A DNA stretch of 64,000 bases from Verrucomicrobiia bacterium (GTDB lineage Bacteria > Verrucomicrobiota > Verrucomicrobiia > Limisphaerales > JADLHS01), in NCBI GenBank assembly GCA_011525685.1, contig WYBW01000074.1, positions 16,097-80,096 of the forward strand, given 5' to 3'. The notes beneath the pieces are model-generated. The model worked only from the letters and a program-made list of their open reading frames with translations. It searched no databases and was not told where the DNA came from. The position numbers and the translations under genes were made by a program. This document shows positions 44,443 to 53,800 of the stretch, piece by piece (the first letter of the stretch is position 1; each line of letters begins with the position of its first letter).

Positions 44443-44790
44443 ATGAACCCCACCCCCGCCACGCTCAGCGGCTTGGAGCACCAGTACGACCGCCTGCGCC
44501 AAAGCCTGGCCCAAATCGGTTACATCAGCCAAGGCACTGTGCTGGATCGCTCCACGCTCAAGTCCAGACGCAGCGGTTGCCAATGGACCCGCAAGGTCGC
44601 TGGAAGAACCATCACCGTTGCTTTAAGCCCAGAACAATTTCAGTCGCTGAAGCAAGCGGTGGAGAACGAACGCAAACTTTGGAAAACCATTCAGCAAATG
44701 GAAAAGCTCTCCCGCCAGATACTGTTTGGAACCCTGCCCGATACCCGCCGACGCAAACGGCTCGCCAAGAAAGTTTTGGGCCTTAGCTAA
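44443..44790 (+). CDS. DUF6788-like transposon-associated protein
   Basis: 115 residues. ATLSGLEHQYDRLRQSLAQIGYISQGTV, then a basic middle (CQWTRKVAGRTITVALSPEQ) and a helical tail (FQSLKQAVENERKLWKTIQQME) fit the small DUF6788-type proteins that accompany transposase genes in Planctomycetes and Verrucomicrobia. The Cys-rich patch of typical members is reduced to one Cys. The transposase that should follow is absent; the dapL gene ends 65 nt downstream. It is probably a leftover of an insertion sequence. The ATG at 44443 is chosen over a TTG at 44407. Confidence 0.65.
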   Translation: MNPTPATLSGLEHQYDRLRQSLAQIGYISQGTVLDRSTLKSRRSGCQWTRKVAGRTITVALSPEQFQSLKQAVENERKLWKTIQQMEKLSRQILFGTLPDTRRRKRLAKKVLGLS

Positions 44791-44854
44791 GTGCCATTCA
44801 GGCATGACCCAGGAAGCCATTCCCCAGGCAAACGTTCCCCTGAGTCTTTTCGCC

Positions 44855-46093
44855 TCACCACTTCAACTCCTGCAAACGGCGGGCGACTTCTTCGGCGTTG
44901 GCGCGGCTGTTGAAGGCGCTGATGCGGAAATAGCCTTCGCCCTTCGAGCCGAAGCCGCTGCCGGGTGTGATGACCACATTCGACCCGCCAAGAATCTTGT
45001 CGAAGGCCTGCCAACTGGTGACGCCCTTCGGTGTCTTGACCCAGATATATGGCGCATTGATACCGCCGAAAACTTTCAGCCCGGCTTTCTTTGCGCCGCC
45101 GCGCAACACAGCGGCATTGCCGAGATAGTGTTCAACAAGTGCCTTAACCTGCGCTTTGCCTTCGTCGGAATAAAGTGCCTCGGCGGCGCGTTGGACGATG
45201 TAGCTCACGCCGTTGAACTTGGTGGTCATGCGACGCAGCCACAGCGGGTGCAGCGGTTTTGCTTCGCCGGCCTTGGTGCAGGCGTTGAGGGTTTTGGGCA
45301 CGACGGTGAAGGCGCAGCGCGTGCCGGTGAAGCCGCCATTCTTGGAGAAGCTGCGGAACTCGATGGCACATTCGCGCGCCCCGGGGATTTCATAGATGCT
45401 GTGCGGAATCGCCGGGTCGGTGATGTAGGCTTCGTAGGCAGCGTCGAACAGGATCACGGCTTTGTGTTCGAGCGCGTATTTCACCCACGCTTCGAGTTGC
45501 TCGCGCGTGGCGGCGGCGCCGGTCGGATTGTTCGGCGAGCAGAGGTAAATCACGTCCACGTGTCTCTTCGGCGGCTCGGGGATGAAACCGTTGCTCGGGC
45601 GGCACGGGAGATAAACGATTTTCGCATACGCGCCGGTCTCATTGGCCGGACCGGTGTGGCCGGCCATGACGTTGGTGTCCACATAGACCGGATAGACCGG
45701 ATCGCTGATGGCAATTTTGTTCTTGTCGCCGAGAATGTCGAGGATGCTGCCGCAATCACACTTCGAGCCGTCGCTGACGAAAATCTCGTCGCCGGCCACA
45801 TCAATGCCGCGGTCGCGGAAATCGTTCTTGGCGATGGCGCTGCGCAACCATTCATAGCCCTGCTCCGGCCCGTAGCCCCTGAATGTGTCGCGTGCGGCCA
45901 TTTCGTCCACGGCCTTGTGCAGCGCCGCGATGACGGCGGGCGGAAGCGGTTCAGTCACGTCGCCGATGCCACAACGGATCAAACGTTGGGCGGCTTCAGG
46001 GTTGGCGTCGCAGAAGGCTTTCACACGGCGACCGATTTCGGGGAACAGGTAGCCGGCCTTGAGTTTCAGGTAATGTTCATTGAGCAGGGCCAT
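44855..46093 (-). CDS. dapL: LL-diaminopimelate aminotransferase
   Basis: 412 residues. A PLP enzyme that converts tetrahydrodipicolinate directly to LL-diaminopimelate, bypassing dapC, dapD and dapE. Motifs: [95 protein letters not shown], and the PLP Lys in [17 protein letters not shown]. It complements dapA and dapB at 35.7-37.4 kb although it is unlinked. This route is typical of Chlamydiae and Verrucomicrobia. Confidence 0.97.
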   Translation of the reverse strand: MALLNEHYLKLKAGYLFPEIGRRVKAFCDANPEAAQRLIRCGIGDVTEPLPPAVIAALHKAVDEMAARDTFRGYGPEQGYEWLRSAIAKNDFRDRGIDVAGDEIFVSDGSKCDCGSILDILGDKNKIAISDPVYPVYVDTNVMAGHTGPANETGAYAKIVYLPCRPSNGFIPEPPKRHVDVIYLCSPNNPTGAAATREQLEAWVKYALEHKAVILFDAAYEAYITDPAIPHSIYEIPGARECAIEFRSFSKNGGFTGTRCAFTVVPKTLNACTKAGEAKPLHPLWLRRMTTKFNGVSYIVQRAAEALYSDEGKAQVKALVEHYLGNAAVLRGGAKKAGLKVFGGINAPYIWVKTPKGVTSWQAFDKILGGSNVVITPGSGFGSKGEGYFRISAFNSRANAEEVARRLQELKW

Positions 46094-46287
46094 AAAAATC
46101 AGGACGCGGACGATAGAGGATTAGTTCAGTTGTGGCAATCAAGAGAACCGACGCGCGAGGTTTCTTCAGGATAGATTACTCATCCACATCGCGCCATGCC
46201 GCTTGGGAGGTGTGTGACCGCCACCAAGCGAGACGACACAAGCTTGCCCAACCCAGACACTGGCAGGTTCAAAAGGCGGAAACGCCC

Positions 46288-46737
46288 CTATGCCTTGCCG
46301 CCAAAACTCACGTAGTCGTCCACGTCCAGCAGGTCGAACCAGGTGGTGATGTCGGTCCGCTGGGGAGCCGTTTTCGCGTGCAGTTCGTTGAAGAACGCGC
46401 GCGAGTCCGGATTGTCCGGCGCGCGGCGCTCCTGCCAGGCCGACCACGCCTCAATCTCCGGCGCGGTGTGTTTGTGCTTCGCGTGGGCCGTGACCCACTC
46501 AAGGATTTCCCCGTCGCCCTTACCGGAGGCGAGTTCCCGTCTGAGTGCTTCGGGATCAATGCCGGTGAATTCGAGAAATCGCTGGTCGAGCGGACAGGCG
46601 TAGTTGTAATCGCCGTTCTTGCCGGCGAGCGACGCGCGGCCTTTGTCCAACATGCGGGGCAGCAGCACGTAACCGCCCAGCCGCACGCGCGGGCTGCGCG
46701 GAGGTTGTTTGGTCAGGTTGGGAGTATGGTTTGGCAT
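46288..46737 (-). CDS. DUF5069-like protein
   Basis: 149 residues. RSPRVRLGGYVLLPRMLDKGRASLAG, the middle NYACPLDQRFLEFTGID and the C-terminal TAPQRTDITTWFDLLDVDDYV match DUF5069, a cytosolic family of unknown function common in Verrucomicrobia and Planctomycetes. The ATG at 46737 is the family-type start. It stands between dapL and the asparaginase gene on the same strand, with gaps of about 200 and 110 nt, so an operon is doubtful. Confidence 0.85.
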   Translation of the reverse strand: MPNHTPNLTKQPPRSPRVRLGGYVLLPRMLDKGRASLAGKNGDYNYACPLDQRFLEFTGIDPEALRRELASGKGDGEILEWVTAHAKHKHTAPEIEAWSAWQERRAPDNPDSRAFFNELHAKTAPQRTDITTWFDLLDVDDYVSFGGKA

Positions 46738-46850
46738 GGAACAATCAAAGGTTTATCAAATGTCCCGGCCATCGCGCCGGGAACTGCGATAGTCTGCATG
46801 GTGTTCAAGGAGAATCAATCTTTTGCAGTCAGCTTCAGGCCCGGCGGCTC

Positions 46851-47921
46851 TCACTTCTCCGCCCGCTTGAACAAGTAGGCCGAATCCACGAGCCGGCTTT
46901 GGGCCTCGCCGGTGTTGACGGCGAAACGGCCGCCGCTCCAGATCGAGGCGCTGCCGAATTCGCCGCGCTTGTTGAGCGCGTAGAATCGCACGTCGAAATT
47001 CGGCCTGCCGTCGTCGTCCAGCAGCCGCTTCATTTTCGTCTGGTTGACGATGCGCCGGCAGGCGAGCAGGCACGCCTCCTCGGGCGACTTGCCCTGGCGC
47101 ATGAATTCGACCACCAGCACGCTGCTGCAGGCGAGCAGGTTGGCCTCGCCGCGCCCGGTTGAGCCCGCGGCGCCCACGTCGTTGTCCACATACAGTCCGG
47201 CACCGAGGATGGGCGAGTCGCCCACGCGCCCGGGAATCTTGAACGCCAGTCCGCTGGTGGTCGTGCAACCGGACAGATTACCCTGCGCATCCAGCGCGTT
47301 GCAGTTGATCGTGCCGTAATGCCTTCGGAACGCCTCCCAGACCTTGCCGATGCCCTTGCTGTCGCGGTCATGCGGCGGCAGCCAGTCATCTTGAGGACTA
47401 AGATTTTCCTTCCACTTCAACCAGGCGGCGCGCGATTCCTCGGTCAGCAGTTCCTGCTCCTTGAAACCGTGCGCGCGGGCAAAGCGCAGCGCTCCTTCGC
47501 CGACGAGCAGAACATGATCCGTCCGTTCCATGACCCGGCGCGCGACCTGCGACGGATGCAGGATGTTGCGCAGCGCGGCCACACAACCGCCGCGGCCGGT
47601 CGGTCCGTGCATGACGGACGCGTCCAATTCGACCACGCCCTCTTCATTGGGCAATCCGCCGTAGCCGACACTGTTGTCCTTGGGATCGGCCTCCACCAGA
47701 CTCACGCCGGCAATCACCGCGTCGAGCGCATCCTTGCCTTGCTGGAGCAGCTCCATCGCTCGGGCAGTGGCTTCGAGTCCGTTGGCGCTGGCGATCACCA
47801 CGGGCTTGCCCACCGAGGCCGCGACGGCATCTTGGCGGGAAAGTTTGCCGGTCAGCAACGCGCCCACTCCGGCGCTGGCCGTGGATCGAAGAAAGGTGCG
47901 GCGTTTGATCTTGTTTTGCAT
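46851..47921 (-). CDS. Secreted N4-(beta-N-acetylglucosaminyl)-L-asparaginase (Ntn hydrolase)
   Basis: 356 residues. The N-terminus is a Tat-type signal (KRRTFLRSTASAGVGALL). The mature part has the asparaginase-2 fold: IASANGLEATARAMELLQQGKDALDAV, SVGYGGLPNEEGVVELDASVM, and the self-processing site GCTTTSGLAFKIPGRVGDSP, where the Thr before SG becomes the N-terminal nucleophile, then GAGLYVDNDVGAAGSTGRGE. The family cleaves the Asn-GlcNAc bond of N-glycans or acts on isoaspartyl peptides. The ATG at 47921 is used. Confidence 0.94.
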   Translation of the reverse strand: MQNKIKRRTFLRSTASAGVGALLTGKLSRQDAVAASVGKPVVIASANGLEATARAMELLQQGKDALDAVIAGVSLVEADPKDNSVGYGGLPNEEGVVELDASVMHGPTGRGGCVAALRNILHPSQVARRVMERTDHVLLVGEGALRFARAHGFKEQELLTEESRAAWLKWKENLSPQDDWLPPHDRDSKGIGKVWEAFRRHYGTINCNALDAQGNLSGCTTTSGLAFKIPGRVGDSPILGAGLYVDNDVGAAGSTGRGEANLLACSSVLVVEFMRQGKSPEEACLLACRRIVNQTKMKRLLDDDGRPNFDVRFYALNKRGEFGSASIWSGGRFAVNTGEAQSRLVDSAYLFKRAEK

Positions 47922-48048
47922 AGGCTCTGGCGGCGTTTTACTCCAGTTGCCGTCCGGGAGGAACAATAAATTTCCACCGGCTGAACAAGGTCGCCCGGCC
48001 AGGAAGGTCTCCGCAACGCCCAAGGCTGATTCGCCACGCGACTCTCGA

Positions 48049-48822
48049 TCAGGAGCCCGCGAGCGTCCTGAACAAGTAACGCAGTTCCTCCTCCACCTCG
48101 GCTTCGCTGTCCACCGTCTCCGCGATGGCCTCGCGCAAGAGCGCCCGATACCGCCCGCGCAGCCGATGCACGGCCACCTTCACCGCGCCTTCGTTCATGC
48201 CCAGGCGCGCGGCCAGCTCGGCATACGGCGCGGCATTGCCCGGGCCGGCCAGCGTTGCCCGCAGGGCCTCAAACAAACCCGCCTTGCCTTGCCGCTCGTG
48301 CTCGGTCTTGAGCCGTTGATAAACCTGCTCCAGCAGAGAAATCACCCAGCGCAATTCAAAAGCCCTTTCGGGCGTCAGGCCTTCCGACGGTTGCTGGCTC
48401 AACCACGCCTCGGCGGCCTGCGTGTCGAGGGAAACCAGCCTGCCCGCGCCGCGTTTTTGCGCCCGGGCCTTGTCCCATTGGTCCGAAAGAAAATGGCTCA
48501 GACTGGTCAGGAGAAACGAACGAAAGCGGCCGTGCCCCGGTGCGACGGCGGCCACGATTTTATGCTCCAGCAAGCGGGCAAAGAACTCCTGAGTCAGGTC
48601 TTGCGCGTCTTCCGGCGAGTACCCGCGCCGCCGCACATAGGCGTAAAGCGGATGCCAATAGGTCTGGCACAGCCGGGCGAGAGCCGCCTGGGCGTGTGTG
48701 GTGTCGCTGCGTCCGGCTGCCAGCACGACGGACCAGTGCGTCGTGACGAAAGCCGACTCTCGCGGCGGCTCCGATCCGCCGGCCACCGTGCTCGGCGGAG
48801 TCGAATGTGAGGAACTGCTCAC
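48049..48822 (-). CDS. ECF-type RNA polymerase sigma factor
   Basis: About 257 residues. Sigma region 2: FVTTHWSVVLAAGRSDTTHAQAALARLCQ and YVRRRGYSPEDAQDLTQEFFARLLE. Region 4: AELAARLGMNEGAVKVAVHRLRGRYRALLR. A long linker between them (FELRWVISLLEQVYQRLKTEHERQ) and the TTHWS start are typical of the large planctomycete/verrucomicrobial ECF groups. No anti-sigma gene is adjacent; these groups are often controlled by Ser/Thr kinases instead. The start is uncertain: no ATG exists, and GTG at 48822 (chosen), GTG at 48786 or TTG at 48852 are possible. Confidence 0.88.
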   Translation of the reverse strand: MSSSSHSTPPSTVAGGSEPPRESAFVTTHWSVVLAAGRSDTTHAQAALARLCQTYWHPLYAYVRRRGYSPEDAQDLTQEFFARLLEHKIVAAVAPGHGRFRSFLLTSLSHFLSDQWDKARAQKRGAGRLVSLDTQAAEAWLSQQPSEGLTPERAFELRWVISLLEQVYQRLKTEHERQGKAGLFEALRATLAGPGNAAPYAELAARLGMNEGAVKVAVHRLRGRYRALLREAIAETVDSEAEVEEELRYLFRTLAGS

Positions 48823-48989
48823 CCGCGAGAGCCTATCGGTGGTGACGGCCAACGCAAGTGGTGGCTCGCCACGGGATGCGCTCCAGAGCGGCAGCAGGGA
48901 TGCACGCCCAACACGGCAATGCAGATATGGTTGCCACTACTTTGACCGTCGCTCGCCACCCCTCGCAGCCTTTGCCGTTGACGGCAAAC

Positions 48990-50396
48990 TCACGCCCCGG
49001 CTTGCCAGCCGAAAAGCTTCTGACTCTTGATGACTTCCACGATGGCCGGCGGCACCAGCTTTTCCCAAGCGGGGTCGCCCGACTGGAGTTTGGCGAGCAC
49101 GTCGCTCGAGCGGATGGGCAGGAAGTCGGGATTGTAGTGCTCCACTCCCTGGATGCCACGATTCTCGCGCAAGTGAACGTAAAGGTGGCGCAAGTGAGCC
49201 GGAATGGGAAAGTTCTCCACAGTCAACGTTTCATCGGTGGCCAGATTGAGACTGGGATAAACATAAAGCCGCGCGTGGTTTTTGAACAATTGACCCAGTC
49301 CGCCGAGCAGCCCGCCTTCCTCGGCGTTGTAGAAGTGTTCATCGAAGATTTCCACCAGCTTCGAGGCGCCGATGGCCAGGCCCAGCGGGCGGTTCGTATA
49401 GCGTGAAAGATACGCGGCCAGCCGGTGATAGCGCCGGAAATTCGAGATGAGCACCGACCGGCCCAGCGTGCAAAGCGTGTCGGCGCGATGGAGGAAATCC
49501 TCGTGGTCAATCGCGTCGCCTCGGGTCAGATGGCGCAAAGTCATCTCCATGAGCACCACGGGAGTTTCACCTGCGAGTTCCGGCGCTTGTAGAAACTGTT
49601 CATACGCGCGCTCGAGCACGTCCAGCGTGGCGTTGGTCACCGGCCGAAAACTGCCGCGCTGAACGAGCACCGGTCGCTTGTAGAGGAGTTCGGCCCACTG
49701 CACTGCTTCGCCTTGCGCGGTGAACATGGCGGCTTCGGTCAGGTCCTGTTGCACGAGTTGCAGGGCCATGACCCGGTTGTCCACACCGGCAAACGCCGGG
49801 CCGGAAAACCGGATCATGTCCACCTCGATGCGCTCCCAGGTGAGGTTGTCGAGGAGCGCGCGGATGAGCCGGGCCGGCTGCTCGTGGTAGTAAAATGCAC
49901 CGTGAGTCAGGTTCACGCCCAGGATGCCCAACGCTTCCTGCTGGCGGACGGTTTCCTTGTCGCGCAACCGGACGTGGAGGATGATCTCCGAGGGCGGCTC
50001 CCGCAACTGCGCCTGGAAACGGATGCCCATCCAGCCGTGCCCCTCTTCCTGTCGCTTGACGTTGTGGGTGGCCACGGTGTTGGCAAAGGCGAAGAAGGTG
50101 GACTTGTCGCCCCGGACTTTCGCCAGGCGCTGCAGCAGCAGGTCGAATTCGTAGGCCAGCATCGCCTGAAGCCGCTGGCGGCTGACATACCGTTCGGCCG
50201 GACCGTAGATGGCGTCGCTCACCGCCATGTCGTAGGCCGAAATGGTCTTGGCCACCGTTCCCGCCGCGCCGCCCGCCCGGAAAAAGAAGCGGGCCACCTC
50301 CTGGCCCGCACCGATCTCGGCAAAGGTGCCGTACTTCCCGGCGTCGGCGTTGATCTGCCGCGCCTTCTGATGTGTGCTGAAGGTTTCTTCGCTCAT
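48990..50396 (-). CDS. Conserved protein of unknown function, sometimes mislabelled 'TonB-dependent receptor'
   Basis: 468 residues without signal peptide or TM segment, so cytosolic. The N-terminal hallmark KYGTFAEIGAGQEVARFFFRAGG and later ISAYDMAVSDAIYGPAERYVSRQRL, FSGPAFAGVDNRVMALQLVQQ, and the C-terminal SSDVLAKLQSGDPAWEKLVPP are strongly conserved across cyanobacteria, planctomycetes and others as I recall the family. Database labels such as 'TonB-dependent receptor' do not fit its soluble nature. No catalytic motif can be named. The ATG at 50396 is used. It is transcribed alone. Confidence 0.88.
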   Translation of the reverse strand: MSEETFSTHQKARQINADAGKYGTFAEIGAGQEVARFFFRAGGAAGTVAKTISAYDMAVSDAIYGPAERYVSRQRLQAMLAYEFDLLLQRLAKVRGDKSTFFAFANTVATHNVKRQEEGHGWMGIRFQAQLREPPSEIILHVRLRDKETVRQQEALGILGVNLTHGAFYYHEQPARLIRALLDNLTWERIEVDMIRFSGPAFAGVDNRVMALQLVQQDLTEAAMFTAQGEAVQWAELLYKRPVLVQRGSFRPVTNATLDVLERAYEQFLQAPELAGETPVVLMEMTLRHLTRGDAIDHEDFLHRADTLCTLGRSVLISNFRRYHRLAAYLSRYTNRPLGLAIGASKLVEIFDEHFYNAEEGGLLGGLGQLFKNHARLYVYPSLNLATDETLTVENFPIPAHLRHLYVHLRENRGIQGVEHYNPDFLPIRSSDVLAKLQSGDPAWEKLVPPAIVEVIKSQKLFGWQAGA

Positions 50397-50555
50397 GCGT
50401 GCCTCCCGCCCCGGCGGGACCGCGGCGACACGGATACAGCAAAAGTTCCCATGGCGAAACTTCTTTCCGACAGTGAACGAATTCTCCGGCGTAGCTTGCT
50501 CTCTGGTGACTGGATGTTGTTGCGTCTGTGCGCGTGGCCGGGTTGGGCGAAGGGG

Positions 50556-50583
50556 GGCGGCTTACCAGCCGCCTCTCCAGCAG
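50556..50583. repeat. Dispersed repeat family B, short copy
   Basis: GGCGGCTTACCAGCCGCCTCTCC, read as a near-perfect palindrome (GGCGGCT...AGCCGCC), in the 273-bp gap before the PQQ-type propeller gene. The same core occurs in a longer form at 61415-61497. The remainder of the gap holds nothing recognisable. Confidence 0.55.
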
Positions 50584-50669
50584 ACGGATGTGAAAAACTG
50601 AACTGTCCCCTATGCCGCGAAACCGGAGATTGGATTCGCCAAAGCTCCGGGCCGCGCTAACATCGGCGC

Positions 50670-52010
50670 ATGACCAACACGATGCGCATTACGACCGGGT
50701 TGCTGCTGGCATGGACCTTCCAAACTGTCCACGGCGACGACTGGCCGCAGTGGCTTGGGCCGCAGCGCGACGCGGTGTGGCGCGAGTCGGGGATTGTGGA
50801 GAAGTTCCCGCCGGGCGGCCCGCCGGTGCGGTGGCGTCGGGAAATTGGCGGAGGTTACGCCGGTCCTGCCGTGGCCAATGGGCGCGTCTATGTTACCGAC
50901 CGCCAACTGGCAACCGGCGCCAACAATCCCGCCGATCCCTTTGCGCGGGGCGTCATAGCGGGAACTGAGCGCGTGCTTTGCCTGGACGAGGCCGACGGAA
51001 AGGTTCTCTGGCAGCACGAATACGATTGCGCCTACACGCTGGCTTACCCGGCCGGTCCGCGCGCGACGCCCGTGGTGAGCGGCGGAAAGGTTTACACGCT
51101 CGGGGCCGAAGGGAATCTGCTCTGCTTGGACACACAAACAGGCAAGGTCCTTTGGTCGCGCGATTTCAAGAAGGATTTCGAGGTCAACACACCGCTCTGG
51201 GGTTTTGCCGGCCATCCGCTGCTCGACGGCGACCGGCTCATCTGCCTGGTAGGCGGCGAGGGCAGTGTGGCCGTGGCGTTTGACAAAGACACGGGACAGG
51301 AGCGCTGGCGGGCGTTGAGCGCCAAAGAGCCGGGTTATGCGCCGCCCATGATCTATGAGGCGGGCGGTAAACGGCAACTCATCATCTTTCACCCAGAATC
51401 AGTCAACGCGCTCGACCCCGAGTCCGGCGCGGCTTACTGGAGTGTTCCGTTTCCGGCGCGCTCCGGCCTGAGTGTCGCTTCGCCGCGCAAGCTGGACGAC
51501 CATCTGTTCGTCACGGCGTTCTACAACGGTTCGCTGATGCTGCGGCTGGACCCGGCCAGGCCGGCGGCAGCCACGGTGTGGCGCACGGAGAAGGCCAGCG
51601 AGAAGGACACGACCCATCTGAACGCAATCATTCCCACGCCGTTCCTCGAGGCCGGCCACATCTACGGCGTTTGCAGCTACGGGCAATTGCGCTGTCTCAA
51701 GGCCGAGACCGGCGAGCGCCTTTGGGAAACCTTTCAAGCCACCACGGGCGGACCACCGGTGCGCTGGGCCAACGCTTTCCTCGTGAAACACGGCGCGCGG
51801 TTCTTTCTCTTCAACGAAAAGGGCGACCTCATCATCGCGAGGCTCAGTCCGCAGGGATACGAGGAAATCAGCCGCGCGCATCTGCTGGAACCGACCGGCA
51901 CGGCCGCCGGGCGAAATGTCTTATGGTCGCATCCCGCCTTCGCCAACCGCTCGATTTACGCGCGAAACGACCGCGAGATCCTTTGCGCGTCGCTGGCGGA
52001 GGAACGGTGA
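50670..52010 (+). CDS. Secreted PQQ-like beta-propeller protein
   Basis: 446 residues. A weak signal peptide (ITTGLLLAWTFQTVHG) is followed by DDWPQWLGPQRDAVW, the standard opening of verrucomicrobial and planctomycete PQQ-propellers, and then blades such as VLCLDEADGKVLWQHEYD, LLCLDTQTGKVLWSRDF and VAFDKDTGQERWRALS. No metal or PQQ-dehydrogenase site is visible, so it is probably a binding scaffold rather than an alcohol dehydrogenase. A second in-frame ATG at 50682 would give a shorter signal peptide. Confidence 0.88.
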   Translation: MTNTMRITTGLLLAWTFQTVHGDDWPQWLGPQRDAVWRESGIVEKFPPGGPPVRWRREIGGGYAGPAVANGRVYVTDRQLATGANNPADPFARGVIAGTERVLCLDEADGKVLWQHEYDCAYTLAYPAGPRATPVVSGGKVYTLGAEGNLLCLDTQTGKVLWSRDFKKDFEVNTPLWGFAGHPLLDGDRLICLVGGEGSVAVAFDKDTGQERWRALSAKEPGYAPPMIYEAGGKRQLIIFHPESVNALDPESGAAYWSVPFPARSGLSVASPRKLDDHLFVTAFYNGSLMLRLDPARPAAATVWRTEKASEKDTTHLNAIIPTPFLEAGHIYGVCSYGQLRCLKAETGERLWETFQATTGGPPVRWANAFLVKHGARFFLFNEKGDLIIARLSPQGYEEISRAHLLEPTGTAAGRNVLWSHPAFANRSIYARNDREILCASLAEER

Positions 52011-52092
52011 AGAGGCGTGGCTTGGCAGACAATTCATTCCGCCGGAAGTCGAAAGCGGCGGCTTATGTCCCTTCCGCGTCCACAAAGGAAAT

Positions 52093-52956
52093 TCAATTCC
52101 GGCTCGAGGTGCGGGCCGCCAGCCAGATCATGTCCGCGTTGTTCGGCGAAGAGACGTTGAGTTGAAGGTTGTTGTTGTAGCGCGCCGGCGGTTTGGTGTG
52201 GGGGTCCACCCACTTGCGAATCTCGGCGTGGCCGTCGGCAAAGGATATGCCTGCCGCGCCGTTGTGATAACTGGCCGGGAAGTCAATGATCCGCGCCGCG
52301 GCGGGAGCTTCCACCATCATGTTGGCAAAGCCGCCGGCGTTGATGCTGTCCGGGTGCTCGTCCAGCAGCACGTAAGTCATGGCCGGGCCTGGATTGACCA
52401 GGTCGCCGGACTTGAAGTAAACGCGGTAACGTTTCGACGTGACGTTGGCCTGGAAGCCCGCCGGGTCGAGCCAGTCTCCCGGCCCGAACGCCTGGTTCAT
52501 GCCCATGCTGCGCACGCGTGGGTACGACTGATTCCCAATCGTCACCGCGCTCCGGTCCGCCGGACACTTGTAAACACCCAGCGAGGTGTAGGGCGCGAAC
52601 TTGGACCGGTTCGGATTTTGCAGGGCGGCGGTGTTGGTGTTGTCGGGGTTGCCGCCGTTGAAGTCCAGCCAGCCGTCCACCCACGCGGTCGGTTCGACCG
52701 GCGCGGTGTAGCCGGACGTGGCGAGGCGCTCCCGACTGTCGAGCGCGTAAAGCTGCCAGGCGATTTGCAACTGTTTCAAGTTGCTCAGGCACTGCGTGCC
52801 TTGGGCTTTGATCTTCGACTTGGACAACGCCGGCAGCAGCATCCCGGCGAGAATCGCGATGATGGCGATGACCACGAGCAATTCAATCAGGGTAAACGCC
52901 GCACCGGTTGTGCCCGGCAGGCCCTGTGACTCAGGTCTTGGTCTCAACAAAAGCAC
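52093..52956 (-). CDS. Type II secretion pseudopilin-like protein (H-X9-DG family)
   Basis: 287 residues. A leader of about 20 residues precedes the prepilin motif [21 protein letters not shown]. The periplasmic part ends with [13 protein letters not shown], the H-X9-DG motif of the pseudopilin family hugely expanded in Planctomycetes and Verrucomicrobia. The start is GTG at 52956, with Pro-rich leader sequence; no nearer ATG exists. It is transcribed towards the PQQ gene and converges with it. Two paralogues lie at 60342 and 61699. Function of the family is unknown. Confidence 0.9.
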   Translation of the reverse strand: MLLLRPRPESQGLPGTTGAAFTLIELLVVIAIIAILAGMLLPALSKSKIKAQGTQCLSNLKQLQIAWQLYALDSRERLATSGYTAPVEPTAWVDGWLDFNGGNPDNTNTAALQNPNRSKFAPYTSLGVYKCPADRSAVTIGNQSYPRVRSMGMNQAFGPGDWLDPAGFQANVTSKRYRVYFKSGDLVNPGPAMTYVLLDEHPDSINAGGFANMMVEAPAAARIIDFPASYHNGAAGISFADGHAEIRKWVDPHTKPPARYNNNLQLNVSSPNNADMIWLAARTSSRN

Positions 52957-53161
52957 GATGGGTGACCAGGTTGGTTTCGTCTGGCTTCACCCGGACTCTA
53001 TGACTCCGGCGAAATTCTTCAAGCCTCATATTTGCCAGGATGTCGCCAGCGCCTGCGGGACACCCAGTTTCGTAGCCACCTCCTGGGCGAGGTCGTTGAG
53101 GAGGACGCGTCGAGCGGGGCAGGGTTGTTCAACCCTCAACCGCGAACATTCGACCCGCTGC

Positions 53162-53407
53162 TCACTGCCGCTCGTATTCGCCCTTGCTGACGCGCTTCAA
53201 AACGGTGAAGCCGGCTTTCTTGGCATCGGTTACCGACAACGGCTTGAGTTTGGTGGGCGTGCTGAAGGTGGAAATGATCTTGCGCACCGGCTTCTTGCAA
53301 GCCGGACACTGCGTAAGCGGCTTCGCGGACAGCGGGCGGTTCAGAGTGAACCGACCGCCGCAAACCTTGCAGTCACCTTCGCACAATTCGTATTCGTAAA
53401 GGGGCAT
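53162..53407 (-). CDS. FmdB-type zinc-ribbon protein
   Basis: 81 residues. It begins PLYEYELCEGDCKVCGGRF and continues CPACKKPVRKIISTFSTPTKL; the two CxxC pairs form the zinc ribbon of the FmdB family (putative regulatory proteins). The usual first pair is split by an extra Cys (LCEGDCKVC). The ATG at 53407 is the family start; the frame is open 39 nt further upstream. Stand-alone gene downstream of a repeat-bearing gap. Confidence 0.85.
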   Translation of the reverse strand: MPLYEYELCEGDCKVCGGRFTLNRPLSAKPLTQCPACKKPVRKIISTFSTPTKLKPLSVTDAKKAGFTVLKRVSKGEYERQ

Positions 53408-53800
53408 GGCCTCGAGCACTACTGTCACCGGCCAGACGATCGGCACTTGCTCGAAACAATTCCGCCTCCCGGGAGGACGCCAGGCGCGGGCCGATTCGAC
53501 CGCTCGTGACGTGAAACAAATTACCCGGTCGGGAAATTCAAATCAAGCTGGCGAGGCCCACAAGGGCGCCACTTGACGGAACCACCATTGAGGAGGTGCC
53601 GGCTCATGGTAGCGCCGGTTTCCCAACCTGCTGGATCGCCGATTTCCAATCGGATGGCTGTGCGAAGTCGCGCGGTCTGCGGGTTGGAAACCCGCGATTC
53701 AGCAGACTGGAAGTCTGCGCTACGGTGGTTCCAACAAGATGCGCCCGACCCACAAGCCGGCTCGACATCCAGCGGATTTGCCCTAGCTTGGGCGCAACTT
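53408..53800. other. Intergenic region with MITE-like copy 3
   Basis: 393 bp without a gene. The repeat occupies 53564-53746. The left part (53408-53563) is the divergent upstream region of the zinc-ribbon gene and shows no clear motif. The last 54 bp are the leader of the aminopeptidase gene. Confidence 0.65.
53564..53746. repeat. MITE-like element, copy 3
   Basis: 183 bp. The ends GGGCGCCACTTG and CAAGATGCGCCC are inverted, and the match continues to GGAACCACC/GGTGGTTCC (about 23 bp, four mismatches). The core GTAGCGCCGG...CTGCGCTAC and the palindromes (GCCGATTTCCAATCGG, GCGGGTTGGAAACCCGC) are as in copies 1 and 2. Confidence 0.75.
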
